DNA from: Bacillota bacterium
GTDB lineage: Bacteria; Bacillota; Bacilli; Paenibacillales; Paenibacillaceae
Assembly: GCA_023460795.1 (NCBI GenBank)
Contig: JAEWPC010000090.1
Span: forward strand, 62,001-126,000
Direction: 5' to 3'
DNA length: 64,000 nt
Shown: positions 38,900 through 46,175 of the stretch, one piece after another
Position numbering within the stretch: position 1 is the first letter of the stretch
How the letters are laid out: every line of letters starts with the position of its first letter
Notes under the pieces: model-generated
What the model was told of the DNA's origin: nothing
Database searches by the model: none
Seen by the model: the letters and a program-made list of their open reading frames with translations, nothing else
Translations under genes and position numbers: made by a program

Positions 38900-39196
38900 T
38901 TAGGATCCGTATTCGCTTTGTCCCCACCAGAACAACCCGGCGACAAGCAACGCGAATAAGATAACTAGCGTTAAGTAGAACCATCTTGAAAGCTGGCTTG
39001 TCTTGGGCGGGTGCACGACGGCTCGCGGAGGCATTCCGATCTCGGACAACCCTTGCTCTGCGGCTTCCTCCGCAATGGCCGCTTCCAGCTCGGCCAGCGT
39101 TAATTTGCCTTCTTCCGTATTCCCGCTAACCGACGCATGTTGTTTGGCCGCGACGTATTTGTCCCATGCCGTAACGCGGTCGCCTTGCTCGTTCAT
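38900..39196 (-). CDS. Small C-terminally anchored membrane protein, unknown
   Basis: A 98-residue protein with a charged N-terminal two-thirds (LTLAELEAAIAEEAAEQG looks helical) and one C-terminal membrane segment (about 72-90, WFYLTLVILFALLVAGLFWW). GAGGGAG precedes the ATG at 39196, which overlaps the stop of the CPBP protease gene (ATGA); the two are coupled. No family is recognised. Confidence 0.72.
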   Translation of the reverse strand: MNEQGDRVTAWDKYVAAKQHASVSGNTEEGKLTLAELEAAIAEEAAEQGLSEIGMPPRAVVHPPKTSQLSRWFYLTLVILFALLVAGLFWWGQSEYGS

Positions 39197-39789
39197 GCTT
39201 TCTCCCTCCGAAGCCGAATGATACATCCCATGATGAAATCGATCAGAAAATGCGCGACGATCGGCGTCCAGATCGTCCCCGTCCGTATCATTGCCCAGCC
39301 TAATCCATAGCTGATCAGAAACACGAGTCCCGTAGGGATCCAGTGCCGCAAATAGCGAACATGAATCGCCGCGAATAGGATACTCGTCCAGTAAGGCCCG
39401 AACGCGTGCTGTACCGCCCCTCTGAATAACAGCTCTTCGCAGACGGAGATGATCGCCGCGAGCACCGCGATATGCCAGATCGGCCGATCGCGAAACATTC
39501 TCTCGTTGACCCCGCCGTCATCCTGCGCTTCTTCCGGGACGAACTTGGATATGGCGAGGTTCGCGAGCAGAACCGCGAGTCCCAAACCGCCGCCCCATAA
39601 AGCGAATTCGTACGAGCTTGGCCACTTGAAAAGAGCAATTGCGTTTCTACCCTGCAATAATACGACGATTAATCCGATAATAAAAGTAATCGCCTGGGTG
39701 ATATACAAATTGATGAGCAGCAGCCGGTCGCTTAGCTGATCGACCGTCACTTTGCGAATCTTGATTTTGCGAATGTCGAATTTTTTCAT
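39193..39789 (-). CDS. CPBP-family intramembrane metalloprotease
   Basis: A 198-residue membrane protein with about six segments. The Abi/CPBP motifs are CEELLFRGAVQH (EExxxR, about 120), FAAIHVRYL (about 143) and PIVAHFLIDFI (about 180). Such proteases process prenylated or bacteriocin-related peptides, or act in envelope stress; the target here is unknown. The frame extends 55 codons upstream, but GAGGAAAT lies before the ATG at 39789. It is divergent from the next plus-strand gene and coupled to the small membrane protein. Confidence 0.88.
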   Translation of the reverse strand: MKKFDIRKIKIRKVTVDQLSDRLLLINLYITQAITFIIGLIVVLLQGRNAIALFKWPSSYEFALWGGGLGLAVLLANLAISKFVPEEAQDDGGVNERMFRDRPIWHIAVLAAIISVCEELLFRGAVQHAFGPYWTSILFAAIHVRYLRHWIPTGLVFLISYGLGWAMIRTGTIWTPIVAHFLIDFIMGCIIRLRREKA

Positions 39790-39889
39790 ATTTCCTCGGT
39801 TTAAGCTGAATTTTGTATGTTCAACCCATGCTTTTTTTTCTATACTTAATCTACCTACCTCATTCATGCCGTTGTCAAAGGAGCAGCCA

Positions 39890-40816
39890 ATGGAAAAGCG
39901 TCTTAAACGTTCCGAACTCACATTCTCACTTGCGTTTCTGCTGACGCTCGTCATAGCGGTCGGCGCCTTCTTCTATGGCGTCAAGGTGGGCTCTGCCCGC
40001 GTCGAAGACAAATACGCCTCCGAGGAGCAACCAGCCGCCGAGTCAGCTGCGCCGGCTTTGCCTAACTCGTATCAGCAGCAGGATCTCGTCTCGTTCTATC
40101 ATACCGTATTTTTGCCGTATCGTGAATTTCAAAACGAGTGGTTCGACGTCGAAGGCAAGTGGCTTGCGGATTCCTCCGCCGATCGCACCGCGGATTTGAA
40201 CGGTCTGGCGAAATCCGCTAGGAAGAAATACGACGCGATCAAGACCGTCGGCGTGTCGAAAGCCTCGCCGCTGTTGGTCGATGCGCAGACGAGCTATTTG
40301 AAGAGCCTTAAGCTATTCGCGGACAGCTTCTCCGAGGTGGCTAAAGATGCCAATTCGCAGGCTGCCGACGCCTTCCTGAAGAGCCTTAACGAGAACGCCT
40401 ACTTCAAAGAAGGACGGGTTCAGGCGTTGTCCGGCCAGCGGGACTATTACGGGTCCATGCTCAAGTGGGCGGCCATGATCGATACCGACCTGCCTTCGGA
40501 TTACGAAAGCCCGGACATTCTTAGCTTGTCCAAGTGGAAGTCTCTTCCGCTTATTATCAAGCTCAAGGTTTCCGCCGACTATCTGTCCAAGCAATCCGAG
40601 ATGAAGCCGTTCTCCCCGCAGGATTTGACGGTGCGAATCGACGATTTCATCAGCTCCGGACAAGCAGACAAGCGCAAGCTGAAGAGCTTCGGCGCGATCG
40701 CGGAGCTGCTGACGAGCGCGGACGGCGTCCGCGGCGGCGATTTCCTCGCCATGAAAATCCGTTATTACGAGAACGAACAGCTTCCTCAGCTCCCGTTCTT
40801 CTATTCCGACAAATAA
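39890..40816 (+). CDS. Uncharacterised membrane-anchored extracytoplasmic protein
   Basis: A 308-residue protein: one N-terminal membrane segment (about residues 12-33, SLAFLLTLVIAVGAFFYGVKV), a short Glu/Ala/Pro-rich spacer, then a helix-rich extracellular domain with no recognised motif. AAAGGAG precedes the ATG at 39890; the frame is open further upstream, but that overlaps the promoter region shared with the divergent protease gene. Confidence 0.72.
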   Translation: MEKRLKRSELTFSLAFLLTLVIAVGAFFYGVKVGSARVEDKYASEEQPAAESAAPALPNSYQQQDLVSFYHTVFLPYREFQNEWFDVEGKWLADSSADRTADLNGLAKSARKKYDAIKTVGVSKASPLLVDAQTSYLKSLKLFADSFSEVAKDANSQAADAFLKSLNENAYFKEGRVQALSGQRDYYGSMLKWAAMIDTDLPSDYESPDILSLSKWKSLPLIIKLKVSADYLSKQSEMKPFSPQDLTVRIDDFISSGQADKRKLKSFGAIAELLTSADGVRGGDFLAMKIRYYENEQLPQLPFFYSDK

Positions 40817-40853
40817 AGATCCGCCGCAAATCGCAAATGTCTTACATTTTTCA

Positions 40854-40882
40854 TTGCAATGCCCGAACCCTTGCTTTAAAAT
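40854..40882 (+). promoter_or_regulatory. sigma-A promoter of serA
   Basis: TTGCAA (40854-40859), 17-nt spacer, TAAAAT (40877-40882). It creates a leader of about 135 nt before the serA ATG. Confidence 0.78.
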
Positions 40883-40894
40883 AGTAAAGGTTAT

Positions 40895-41001
40895 GGGAAC
40901 CGAGACTACGAAGTACATAGCATGCATTGTAACGTAATCGGAGTCACCCGAGGCGTACCGTTCGACCGCTTCTCGCGGGCGCGGAGGTCGAGGGTGTTTT
41001 C
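40895..41001 (+). promoter_or_regulatory. Structured serA leader with intrinsic terminator (attenuator candidate)
   Basis: The first stem is CCGA-N3-TACG (40900-40910) with CGTA-A-TCGG (40933-40941). A second hairpin TACCGTTCGACC (40956-40967) with GGTCGAGGGTG (40986-40996) has 11 pairs and one bulge, and is followed by TTTTCT. CACCC at 40945-40949 can compete for the GGGTG arm. This is the layout of transcription attenuation. No convincing T-box sequence or specifier loop is present, so the ligand is unknown. Confidence 0.6.
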
Positions 41002-41024
41002 TATATTTCAAGGGGGGGTTCCAC

Positions 41025-42617
41025 ATGTTTAAAGTATTGGTATCGGATCCGATTAGCGATTTGGGGATTTCCTTGCTGGTCGAGGCATCCGACATCTCCA
41101 TCGACAAGAAAGTCGGCTTGAGCGAAGACGAGCTCGTAGCGATTATCGGCGATTACGACGCGCTGCTCGTTCGCAGCCAGACTCGCGTAACGGAACGGAT
41201 CATGTCGGCCGGCAAACAATTGAAGGTCATCGGGCGCGCGGGCGTCGGCGTCGACAACATCGATCTCGACGCGGCAACGAAGCGCGGCATCATCGTCATT
41301 AACGCGCCGGACGGCAACACGATCACGACTTGCGAGCATACTTTCGCCATGATGATGGCAGTGGCCCGTCACATCCCGCAAGCATACGCGAAGACGGTCG
41401 GCGGCGTATGGGACCGCAAATCCTTCGTTGGCGTTGAGCTTCGCAACAAAGTGCTCGGCGTTCTCGGAATGGGCCGCATCGGCAGCGAAGTCGCGGCCCG
41501 CGCCAAAGCGTTCGGCATGGAAGTGTACGGCTATGATCCCTTCCTTACCCAAGAACGCGCGGACAAGCTGGGCGTTCGCCTTGCTTCCGTTGATGACGTC
41601 ATCCGCGATGCGGACTTCATCACGGTTCATACGCCGCTAACTCCAGAGACGCGCCATATGATCGGCAAAGAACAATTCGACAGAATCAAGCCGGGCGTTC
41701 GTATCGTCAACTGCGCGCGCGGAGGCATCATCGACGAGCAAGCTCTCGTAGAGGCGATCGATTCTGGTCGCGTTGCCGGTGCCGCATTCGACGTATTCGA
41801 GGAAGAGCCGCCTGCGCCTGAGCATCCGTTCCTTAAGCATCCGAAAATCATCGTAACCCCTCACCTTGGCGCATCGACGATCGAAGCACAGGAGAACGTC
41901 GCGATCGACGTGTCCGAGCAGCTGCTTCACATTCTGCGCGGCGAAGCGTTCAAGAACGCCGTCAACATGCCGCCGGTACCGGCCGACGTCCTGGCTAAGC
42001 TGGAGCCGTACTTCCTTCTCGGCAAGAAGCTCGGCAGCTTCGCGGTTCAGATGGCGAACGGTCCGGTTAAGGAAATCGCGGTTACTTACGCCGGAGATCT
42101 CGCGGACGTCGACACGCAGCCGCTTACTCGCCACGTCGTAGAGGGCGTGCTTGGCTTCCATCTCGGCTCGGATCAAGTGAACGTCGTTAACGCTATGCAC
42201 CAAGCGAAGACGCGCGGAGTCAACATCGTCGTGACGAAATCCCAAGCCTCCAAAGGCTTCACGAACCAGATCAGCGTGACGATCCGCACGGACAAAGAAG
42301 AGCGTCTCGTGGCCGGCACGCTGCTGAACGGATTCGGCCCTCGCATTACGCAAATCGACCGTTTCCCGGTCGACGTCGAGCCCCAAGGGCATATCCTGCT
42401 CGTGTCGCACCATGACAAACCGGGCATCATTGGCCGCGTAGGCACGCTGCTCGGCAGCAACGAGATCAACATCGCGACGATGCAAGTCGGCCGCAGCATC
42501 GTAGGCGGCGCTGCGATCATGGTTCTCGGCGTTGACAAAGGCGTACCGAAAGAAGTCATCGAGCAATTAACGGGCTTGCCTGACCTGAACAAAGCGAAGG
42601 TCATTCACCTGTTCTAA
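41025..42617 (+). CDS. serA: D-3-phosphoglycerate dehydrogenase
   Basis: A 530-residue enzyme opening serine synthesis. Substrate- and NAD-binding domains occupy about 1-315: GRAGVGVDNIDLDAATKRGI, the GxGxxG loop in VLGMGRIGSEVAARAKAFGM, and the catalytic-loop segment HTPLTPETRHMIGKEQF with the active-site His in PHLGASTIEAQENVA. An intervening domain (about 320-450) and a C-terminal ACT domain (about 455-530, starting GHILLVSHHDKPGIIGRVG) complete the long form. Serine feedback through ACT is likely. It is monocistronic, with a long structured leader and a strong terminator. Confidence 0.97.
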   Translation: MFKVLVSDPISDLGISLLVEASDISIDKKVGLSEDELVAIIGDYDALLVRSQTRVTERIMSAGKQLKVIGRAGVGVDNIDLDAATKRGIIVINAPDGNTITTCEHTFAMMMAVARHIPQAYAKTVGGVWDRKSFVGVELRNKVLGVLGMGRIGSEVAARAKAFGMEVYGYDPFLTQERADKLGVRLASVDDVIRDADFITVHTPLTPETRHMIGKEQFDRIKPGVRIVNCARGGIIDEQALVEAIDSGRVAGAAFDVFEEEPPAPEHPFLKHPKIIVTPHLGASTIEAQENVAIDVSEQLLHILRGEAFKNAVNMPPVPADVLAKLEPYFLLGKKLGSFAVQMANGPVKEIAVTYAGDLADVDTQPLTRHVVEGVLGFHLGSDQVNVVNAMHQAKTRGVNIVVTKSQASKGFTNQISVTIRTDKEERLVAGTLLNGFGPRITQIDRFPVDVEPQGHILLVSHHDKPGIIGRVGTLLGSNEINIATMQVGRSIVGGAAIMVLGVDKGVPKEVIEQLTGLPDLNKAKVIHLF

Positions 42618-42631
42618 ACATCGGTTCTAAG

Positions 42632-42679
42632 AGCCGTATCGACTATCATCCCCGAGATGACGGTCGATACGGCTTTTTT
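42632..42679 (+). terminator. Terminator of serA
   Basis: AGCCGTATCGAC and GTCGATACGGCT, a perfect 12-bp stem with a 19-nt loop, followed by six T. Confidence 0.95.
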
Positions 42680-42730
42680 GTTGTATGGATCATCTCCTTC
42701 TTCATAGCGATATCCCCTTCCCTCAGGCGA

Positions 42731-42920
42731 GAAATAGCAACCTATCGACAGTTATTTCGGAAACATGATTCCTAGATCGAAAAATAACTACAAATCGATA
42801 GTTATTTCAATGAAATCATGCCGTTTGGCGGGTTTCCGCTCTAAATAACCGCGCATGGTTGTTAAATTGTGCGATGCTCGAATATTGGGGTGAAATAACT
42901 TCAAATGGTTGTAACTTTGG
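42731..42920. repeat. Degenerate ~50-bp repeat array (four diverged units)
   Basis: In the 400-bp serA-SPFH gap, related AAATAAC-containing units begin near 42731, 42781, 42842 and 42892. The sharpest match is GAAATAACTTCAAATGGTTG. One unit has an inverted AATAACTA/TAGTTATT. The units align with the reverse complement of the 51-bp repeat downstream of aroH (GAAATAA, then CA, TGGT, GT and ACT at similar spacing), so I infer a single family. There is no coding potential; the last 80 bp before the SPFH gene hold only its promoter. Confidence 0.6.
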
Positions 42921-42948
42921 CGCGCGCGAAGATTTATCTGTTGTTTGA

Positions 42949-42977
42949 TTGTAAAATTCTTTCAAAAGTGATATCAT
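42949..42977 (+). promoter_or_regulatory. sigma-A promoter of the SPFH gene
   Basis: TTGTAA (42949-42954), 17-nt spacer, TATCAT (42972-42977). It lies in AT-rich DNA about 45 nt before the ATG. Confidence 0.7.
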
Positions 42978-43022
42978 AAAAATATCAATATAAACTCATT
43001 ATTCTACTCAGAGGTGTTGTCG

Positions 43023-43892
43023 ATGGTCGAAAGAAAAGCTTGGTATATGAACGGATTTATCGCGGTGTTGGTCGCTCTGGCGTTAATCGCAGGAGCCGTC
43101 GTTAGCTTCGTATACGGAGTGCAGGACGAACCGAACGTTCCTCGTCTTATCCAAGGCGCGGTACTTGCCGTGATTGCTTTAATCGGGCTCTCCTCGCTAG
43201 TCATCGTGCAACCGAACCAAGGGAAGGTCGTTACGTTCTTCGGTAAATACGCGGGAACCGTGCTCGAGAGCGGCTTCTGGATGATCACGCCGTTCGCGAC
43301 TCACCGGATCGTGTCGCTGAAGGTCCGCAACTTCAACAGCCAGCAGCTCAAAGTGAACGATGCCGACGGCAATCCGGTCGAGATCGCCGCCGTCGTGGTC
43401 TTCAAAGTCGTCGATACGGCTAAAGCGACATTCGACGTGGACCAGTACGAGAAGTTCGTGGAAATCCAAAGCGAGACGGCCATCCGTCATATCGCCGCTC
43501 AATATCCGTACGACACGTTCGCGGACAACGACCGCCATTCGCTTCGCGGCAACGCGGACGAAGTCGCGACCGAGCTGATGACGGACCTGCAGAACAGGCT
43601 GTCCATCGCGGGCGTGCGCATTCTCGAGACCCGTCTCACCCACCTTGCCTACGCGCAGGAGATCGCCAGCGCCATGCTGCAGCGGCAGCAGGCATCCGCG
43701 ATCGTCGCCGCGCGGCAGCTCATCGTCGAAGGCGCGGTCGGCATGGTAGAGATGGCGCTGAAGCAACTGGAGGAGAAGGGCATTGCCCTGGACAGCGAAC
43801 GTCGCGCGGCCATGACGAACAACCTCATGGTCGCGATCGTATCCGATAAAGGCGCGACCCCGATCATTAACGCGGGCACGCTGTACACGTAA
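43023..43892 (+). CDS. SPFH/Band-7 domain membrane protein
   Basis: A 289-residue protein with two N-terminal membrane segments (about 12-30 and 42-60) followed by an SPFH domain: LVIVQPNQGKVVTFFGKYAG, then FWMITPF, KVRNFNSQQLKVNDADGNP and VVFKV. A coiled region near 195-255 (QEIASAMLQRQQASAIVAAR) is typical of flotillin/prohibitin relatives. It probably forms membrane oligomers. AGAGGTG precedes the ATG at 43023; the TTG at 43014 is less likely. A ribbon-helix-helix ORF follows within 15 bp. Confidence 0.93.
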   Translation: MVERKAWYMNGFIAVLVALALIAGAVVSFVYGVQDEPNVPRLIQGAVLAVIALIGLSSLVIVQPNQGKVVTFFGKYAGTVLESGFWMITPFATHRIVSLKVRNFNSQQLKVNDADGNPVEIAAVVVFKVVDTAKATFDVDQYEKFVEIQSETAIRHIAAQYPYDTFADNDRHSLRGNADEVATELMTDLQNRLSIAGVRILETRLTHLAYAQEIASAMLQRQQASAIVAARQLIVEGAVGMVEMALKQLEEKGIALDSERRAAMTNNLMVAIVSDKGATPIINAGTLYT

Positions 43893-43904
43893 GGGTGATG
43901 ACGT

Positions 43905-44090
43905 ATCGCAAGCGATAAGAAGTCATTCCCCCTGCGACTTGATCCTGAAATCTACCGCGCGCTCGAGCAATGGGCGTCCGACGAGTTCCGTAGCGTTAAC
44001 GGCCACTTGGAGTTCCTTATACGCGAGGCGTTGAAGCAAGCTAATCGGCTGCCGAAGAAGCAGAATCCGCCAGGCGGGCCGGAATCGTAA
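43905..44090 (+). CDS. Ribbon-helix-helix (Arc-like) small protein without a canonical start codon
   Basis: The frame encodes DKKSFPLRLDPEIYRALEQW, ASDEFRSVNGHLEFLIREAL and a Pro-rich tail, the pattern of an Arc/MetJ-type ribbon-helix-helix DNA-binding protein: a beta strand, then two helices. No ATG, GTG or TTG occurs in this frame after the in-frame TGA at 43899. The nearest ATG (43898) is in another frame and gives only six codons. AAGGGTG is spaced 9 nt before ATC at 43905. Either ATC is used, or a +1 shift at AAG-CGA-TAA joins the frames, or the start was lost. It directly follows the SPFH gene. Confidence 0.6.
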   Translation: MASDKKSFPLRLDPEIYRALEQWASDEFRSVNGHLEFLIREALKQANRLPKKQNPPGGPES

Positions 44091-44133
44091 CAAGGAAGGG
44101 GTGTTCCTCTCATGAGGAACACCCCTTCCTTGT
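44090..44133. terminator. Perfect 20-bp inverted repeat between convergent genes
   Basis: Twenty bases (44090-44109) are matched exactly by their reverse complement (44114-44133) around a TCAT loop. No T run follows on either strand. It overlaps the stop of the plus-strand RHH ORF by one base and the stop of the minus-strand lipoprotein gene by one base, so it probably ends or protects both mRNAs. Confidence 0.8.
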
Positions 44134-44924
44134 CAGACGTTACACGTCAATTCCAGCAGTGCTTGTTGAATTCCTTTCTCGAACGAAATTCGATTCACGT
44201 CGTACGGGTCTAGCGCGTAGATATGTTCGATTTGCAGCCCTTTGCCGCCGCGCGCTACGAATCCATCATCCTTCTCGACCAGCTCCAGCGGTTCGTTCCA
44301 CGCATAACCGTCCGGTCTTACGATCCATGCCGACGTGAAGCTCTCATACTCATAGAAGTCCATGACGTACACTTTCGAACCGATCCAATCGTCTTTATCC
44401 GATCCGCTTAATAAATCCTCGCAAACCTTTTTCATTTTGGCCTCTAACGCAACGGTCATTCGATCTTTACGCGGCGAAGAACCATAATTCGGCTTGTGCG
44501 GCTGCTCTACCTGGAACGTGAACGTACCGACGATATCATAAGTTCCTCGAGGCCCGGAATCTGGGTCCTTCTCATCGACTTGGCCGTCCACGTACACAAA
44601 GCCGTCTTTCTCCGCGAATACGACCAGTCTCTTGCCTAAACCCGATCTCGCGAATAACCGCTTCTCGCCTGAATCATCCTTATACGAACGCACTTCAACA
44701 TCAATAGTCTGACCGATGAAAGTCTCGAAATGGTTGTCCGCGTAACTCCAATCGGCTTGTTCCGGATAAAACCACATCATGTCGTTCGCGTAGTTGCGTA
44801 TCGCGCTTTTCATCGAAGCTAACGTATAGCCTTCCGGAAGCTTCTTCGACGTCGAACATGCTCCTGTGATCAAGGCTAGTCCCGTATACAGGGAAATGAA
44901 CGGAATGATGAGCTTCAGCTTCAT
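44133..44924 (-). CDS. Uncharacterised lipoprotein
   Basis: A 263-residue exported protein: hydrophobic signal and a cysteine near residue 23 in LITGACSTS, a slightly unusual lipobox. The remainder is hydrophilic with many aromatic and charged residues. No domain is recognised. Its start overlaps the end of the MFS gene by 4 bp, so it is cotranscribed with that transporter. Its 3-prime end is the inverted repeat. Confidence 0.72.
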   Translation of the reverse strand: MKLKLIIPFISLYTGLALITGACSTSKKLPEGYTLASMKSAIRNYANDMMWFYPEQADWSYADNHFETFIGQTIDVEVRSYKDDSGEKRLFARSGLGKRLVVFAEKDGFVYVDGQVDEKDPDSGPRGTYDIVGTFTFQVEQPHKPNYGSSPRKDRMTVALEAKMKKVCEDLLSGSDKDDWIGSKVYVMDFYEYESFTSAWIVRPDGYAWNEPLELVEKDDGFVARGGKGLQIEHIYALDPYDVNRISFEKGIQQALLELTCNV

Positions 44925-46162
44925 TCAATCGCCCTCCCATTAGGTTTCACCAACAACGCCATGCCGAGCTGCGTCGCGGCTAACACGACCAGAATAATCG
45001 GCAGCGACGCCGAAGATACGTTCGAGGCGAACAGCACCTGCATCAGAATCGAGATGACCCGCCCCGCGCTTAAGAACGTCTCCCGCAGCACGACCGACTC
45101 GATCCGGAACAACCCTCGCAGCGGCAAGCCGTCCATCAGCCGATAATAGTAGGAGGTCAGCGTATTGACGATGAGCGGCGCGAACAACGAGTAAACCACC
45201 ATGAACACGATGACGCTCCATAAGCGAATGTCAACGAGCAACACCAGCGTACTAGCGAAAATGACGAGCGAGGAGACGAATAAATCCCTGCGAACATGAG
45301 GCTGCTCTCTTCTTCTTGCGATGTAGACGCCAGTCAATATCGTCAGCAATGCGAAAAACACCGTCAAATACCCGACCTGGTCTTCCCGCCCGACGGTCTG
45401 AAACATGAGAATGTTCGGCAGGAACAACATGAGTCCTTGGAATAAGCCGAGCACGAAGAAGCTGATCAACGCCAGCACCCATAACCGGTTCCGCTTCATT
45501 ATTCGACCCGAGAAGTGCAGGAAGAACGCGCGATGGTGCGAAGGGATGCGAGGGATTCGAAAGCTGAATGCCGACGCCAATGCGAATAACGCCGAGGCCG
45601 CAGCGAACGTAATGATATACCCGCGAAGCCCTTCGAACAGGCTGATCAAGAAGCCCGCCAGCGCAGGACCTGCCAAACCGGCGGAGTTGAATACGACCAT
45701 GTTGACGCCTAAGTAGCGCGATCGGTTGCGCGCGTCCGTCACGTCGTACTGAAGGACGAGATAGCCGACCCAATATAAGCCTAGCGCGATTCCGTTGAAC
45801 AGACCGAACAGCGCGTAATAGTCGACGACTTTGTCCTGAGCGATAATGACGGCCAAGTAGAAAAGCGCAATCATCATGATCCCAAGCCGGTACGTAACCA
45901 TCCGATCCCGCTTCTTGGCGATCCATCCCCCGGTCGCGAACGCAAGCGGAATAACTCCGTAAACGACAATATTAAAGATCCCGTTAATAACGAGATCTTC
46001 GGTAAGACGCCATAAATATAAGTTCAAGAACAGTCCGGACATCGATGCTCCGAACTGAAAACAGCCGTGAATGAACAGGGCGACATACGCCTGCTTAGAC
46101 AATCGTTCTTCCGGCGAGCCGTTTCCTGCCGACCATCGGCGCCATTGCAGCCATCTGCTCAT
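44921..46162 (-). CDS. MFS-type transporter
   Basis: A 413-residue membrane protein with about 11-12 segments. The cytoplasmic loop ending GGWIAKKRDRMVTYRLGIMM resembles the MFS motif between segments 2 and 3. The middle carries a basic loop (RIPRIPSHHRAFFLHFSGRIMKRNR, shown in part). The substrate is unknown; many similar genes are annotated as efflux proteins. It is upstream of and coupled to a lipoprotein gene; resE lies 13 bp further upstream on the same strand. Confidence 0.85.
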   Translation of the reverse strand: MSRWLQWRRWSAGNGSPEERLSKQAYVALFIHGCFQFGASMSGLFLNLYLWRLTEDLVINGIFNIVVYGVIPLAFATGGWIAKKRDRMVTYRLGIMMIALFYLAVIIAQDKVVDYYALFGLFNGIALGLYWVGYLVLQYDVTDARNRSRYLGVNMVVFNSAGLAGPALAGFLISLFEGLRGYIITFAAASALFALASAFSFRIPRIPSHHRAFFLHFSGRIMKRNRLWVLALISFFVLGLFQGLMLFLPNILMFQTVGREDQVGYLTVFFALLTILTGVYIARRREQPHVRRDLFVSSLVIFASTLVLLVDIRLWSVIVFMVVYSLFAPLIVNTLTSYYYRLMDGLPLRGLFRIESVVLRETFLSAGRVISILMQVLFASNVSSASLPIILVVLAATQLGMALLVKPNGRAIE

Positions 46163-46175
46163 CGGAGTTCCCCCG

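Noticed and set aside
40890..41010. T-box riboswitch upstream of serA
   Set aside because: GAGGCGTACCG only loosely resembles the T-box 14-mer and the leader is too short for stem I with a specifier loop; a terminator is present, so it is described as an unassigned attenuator.
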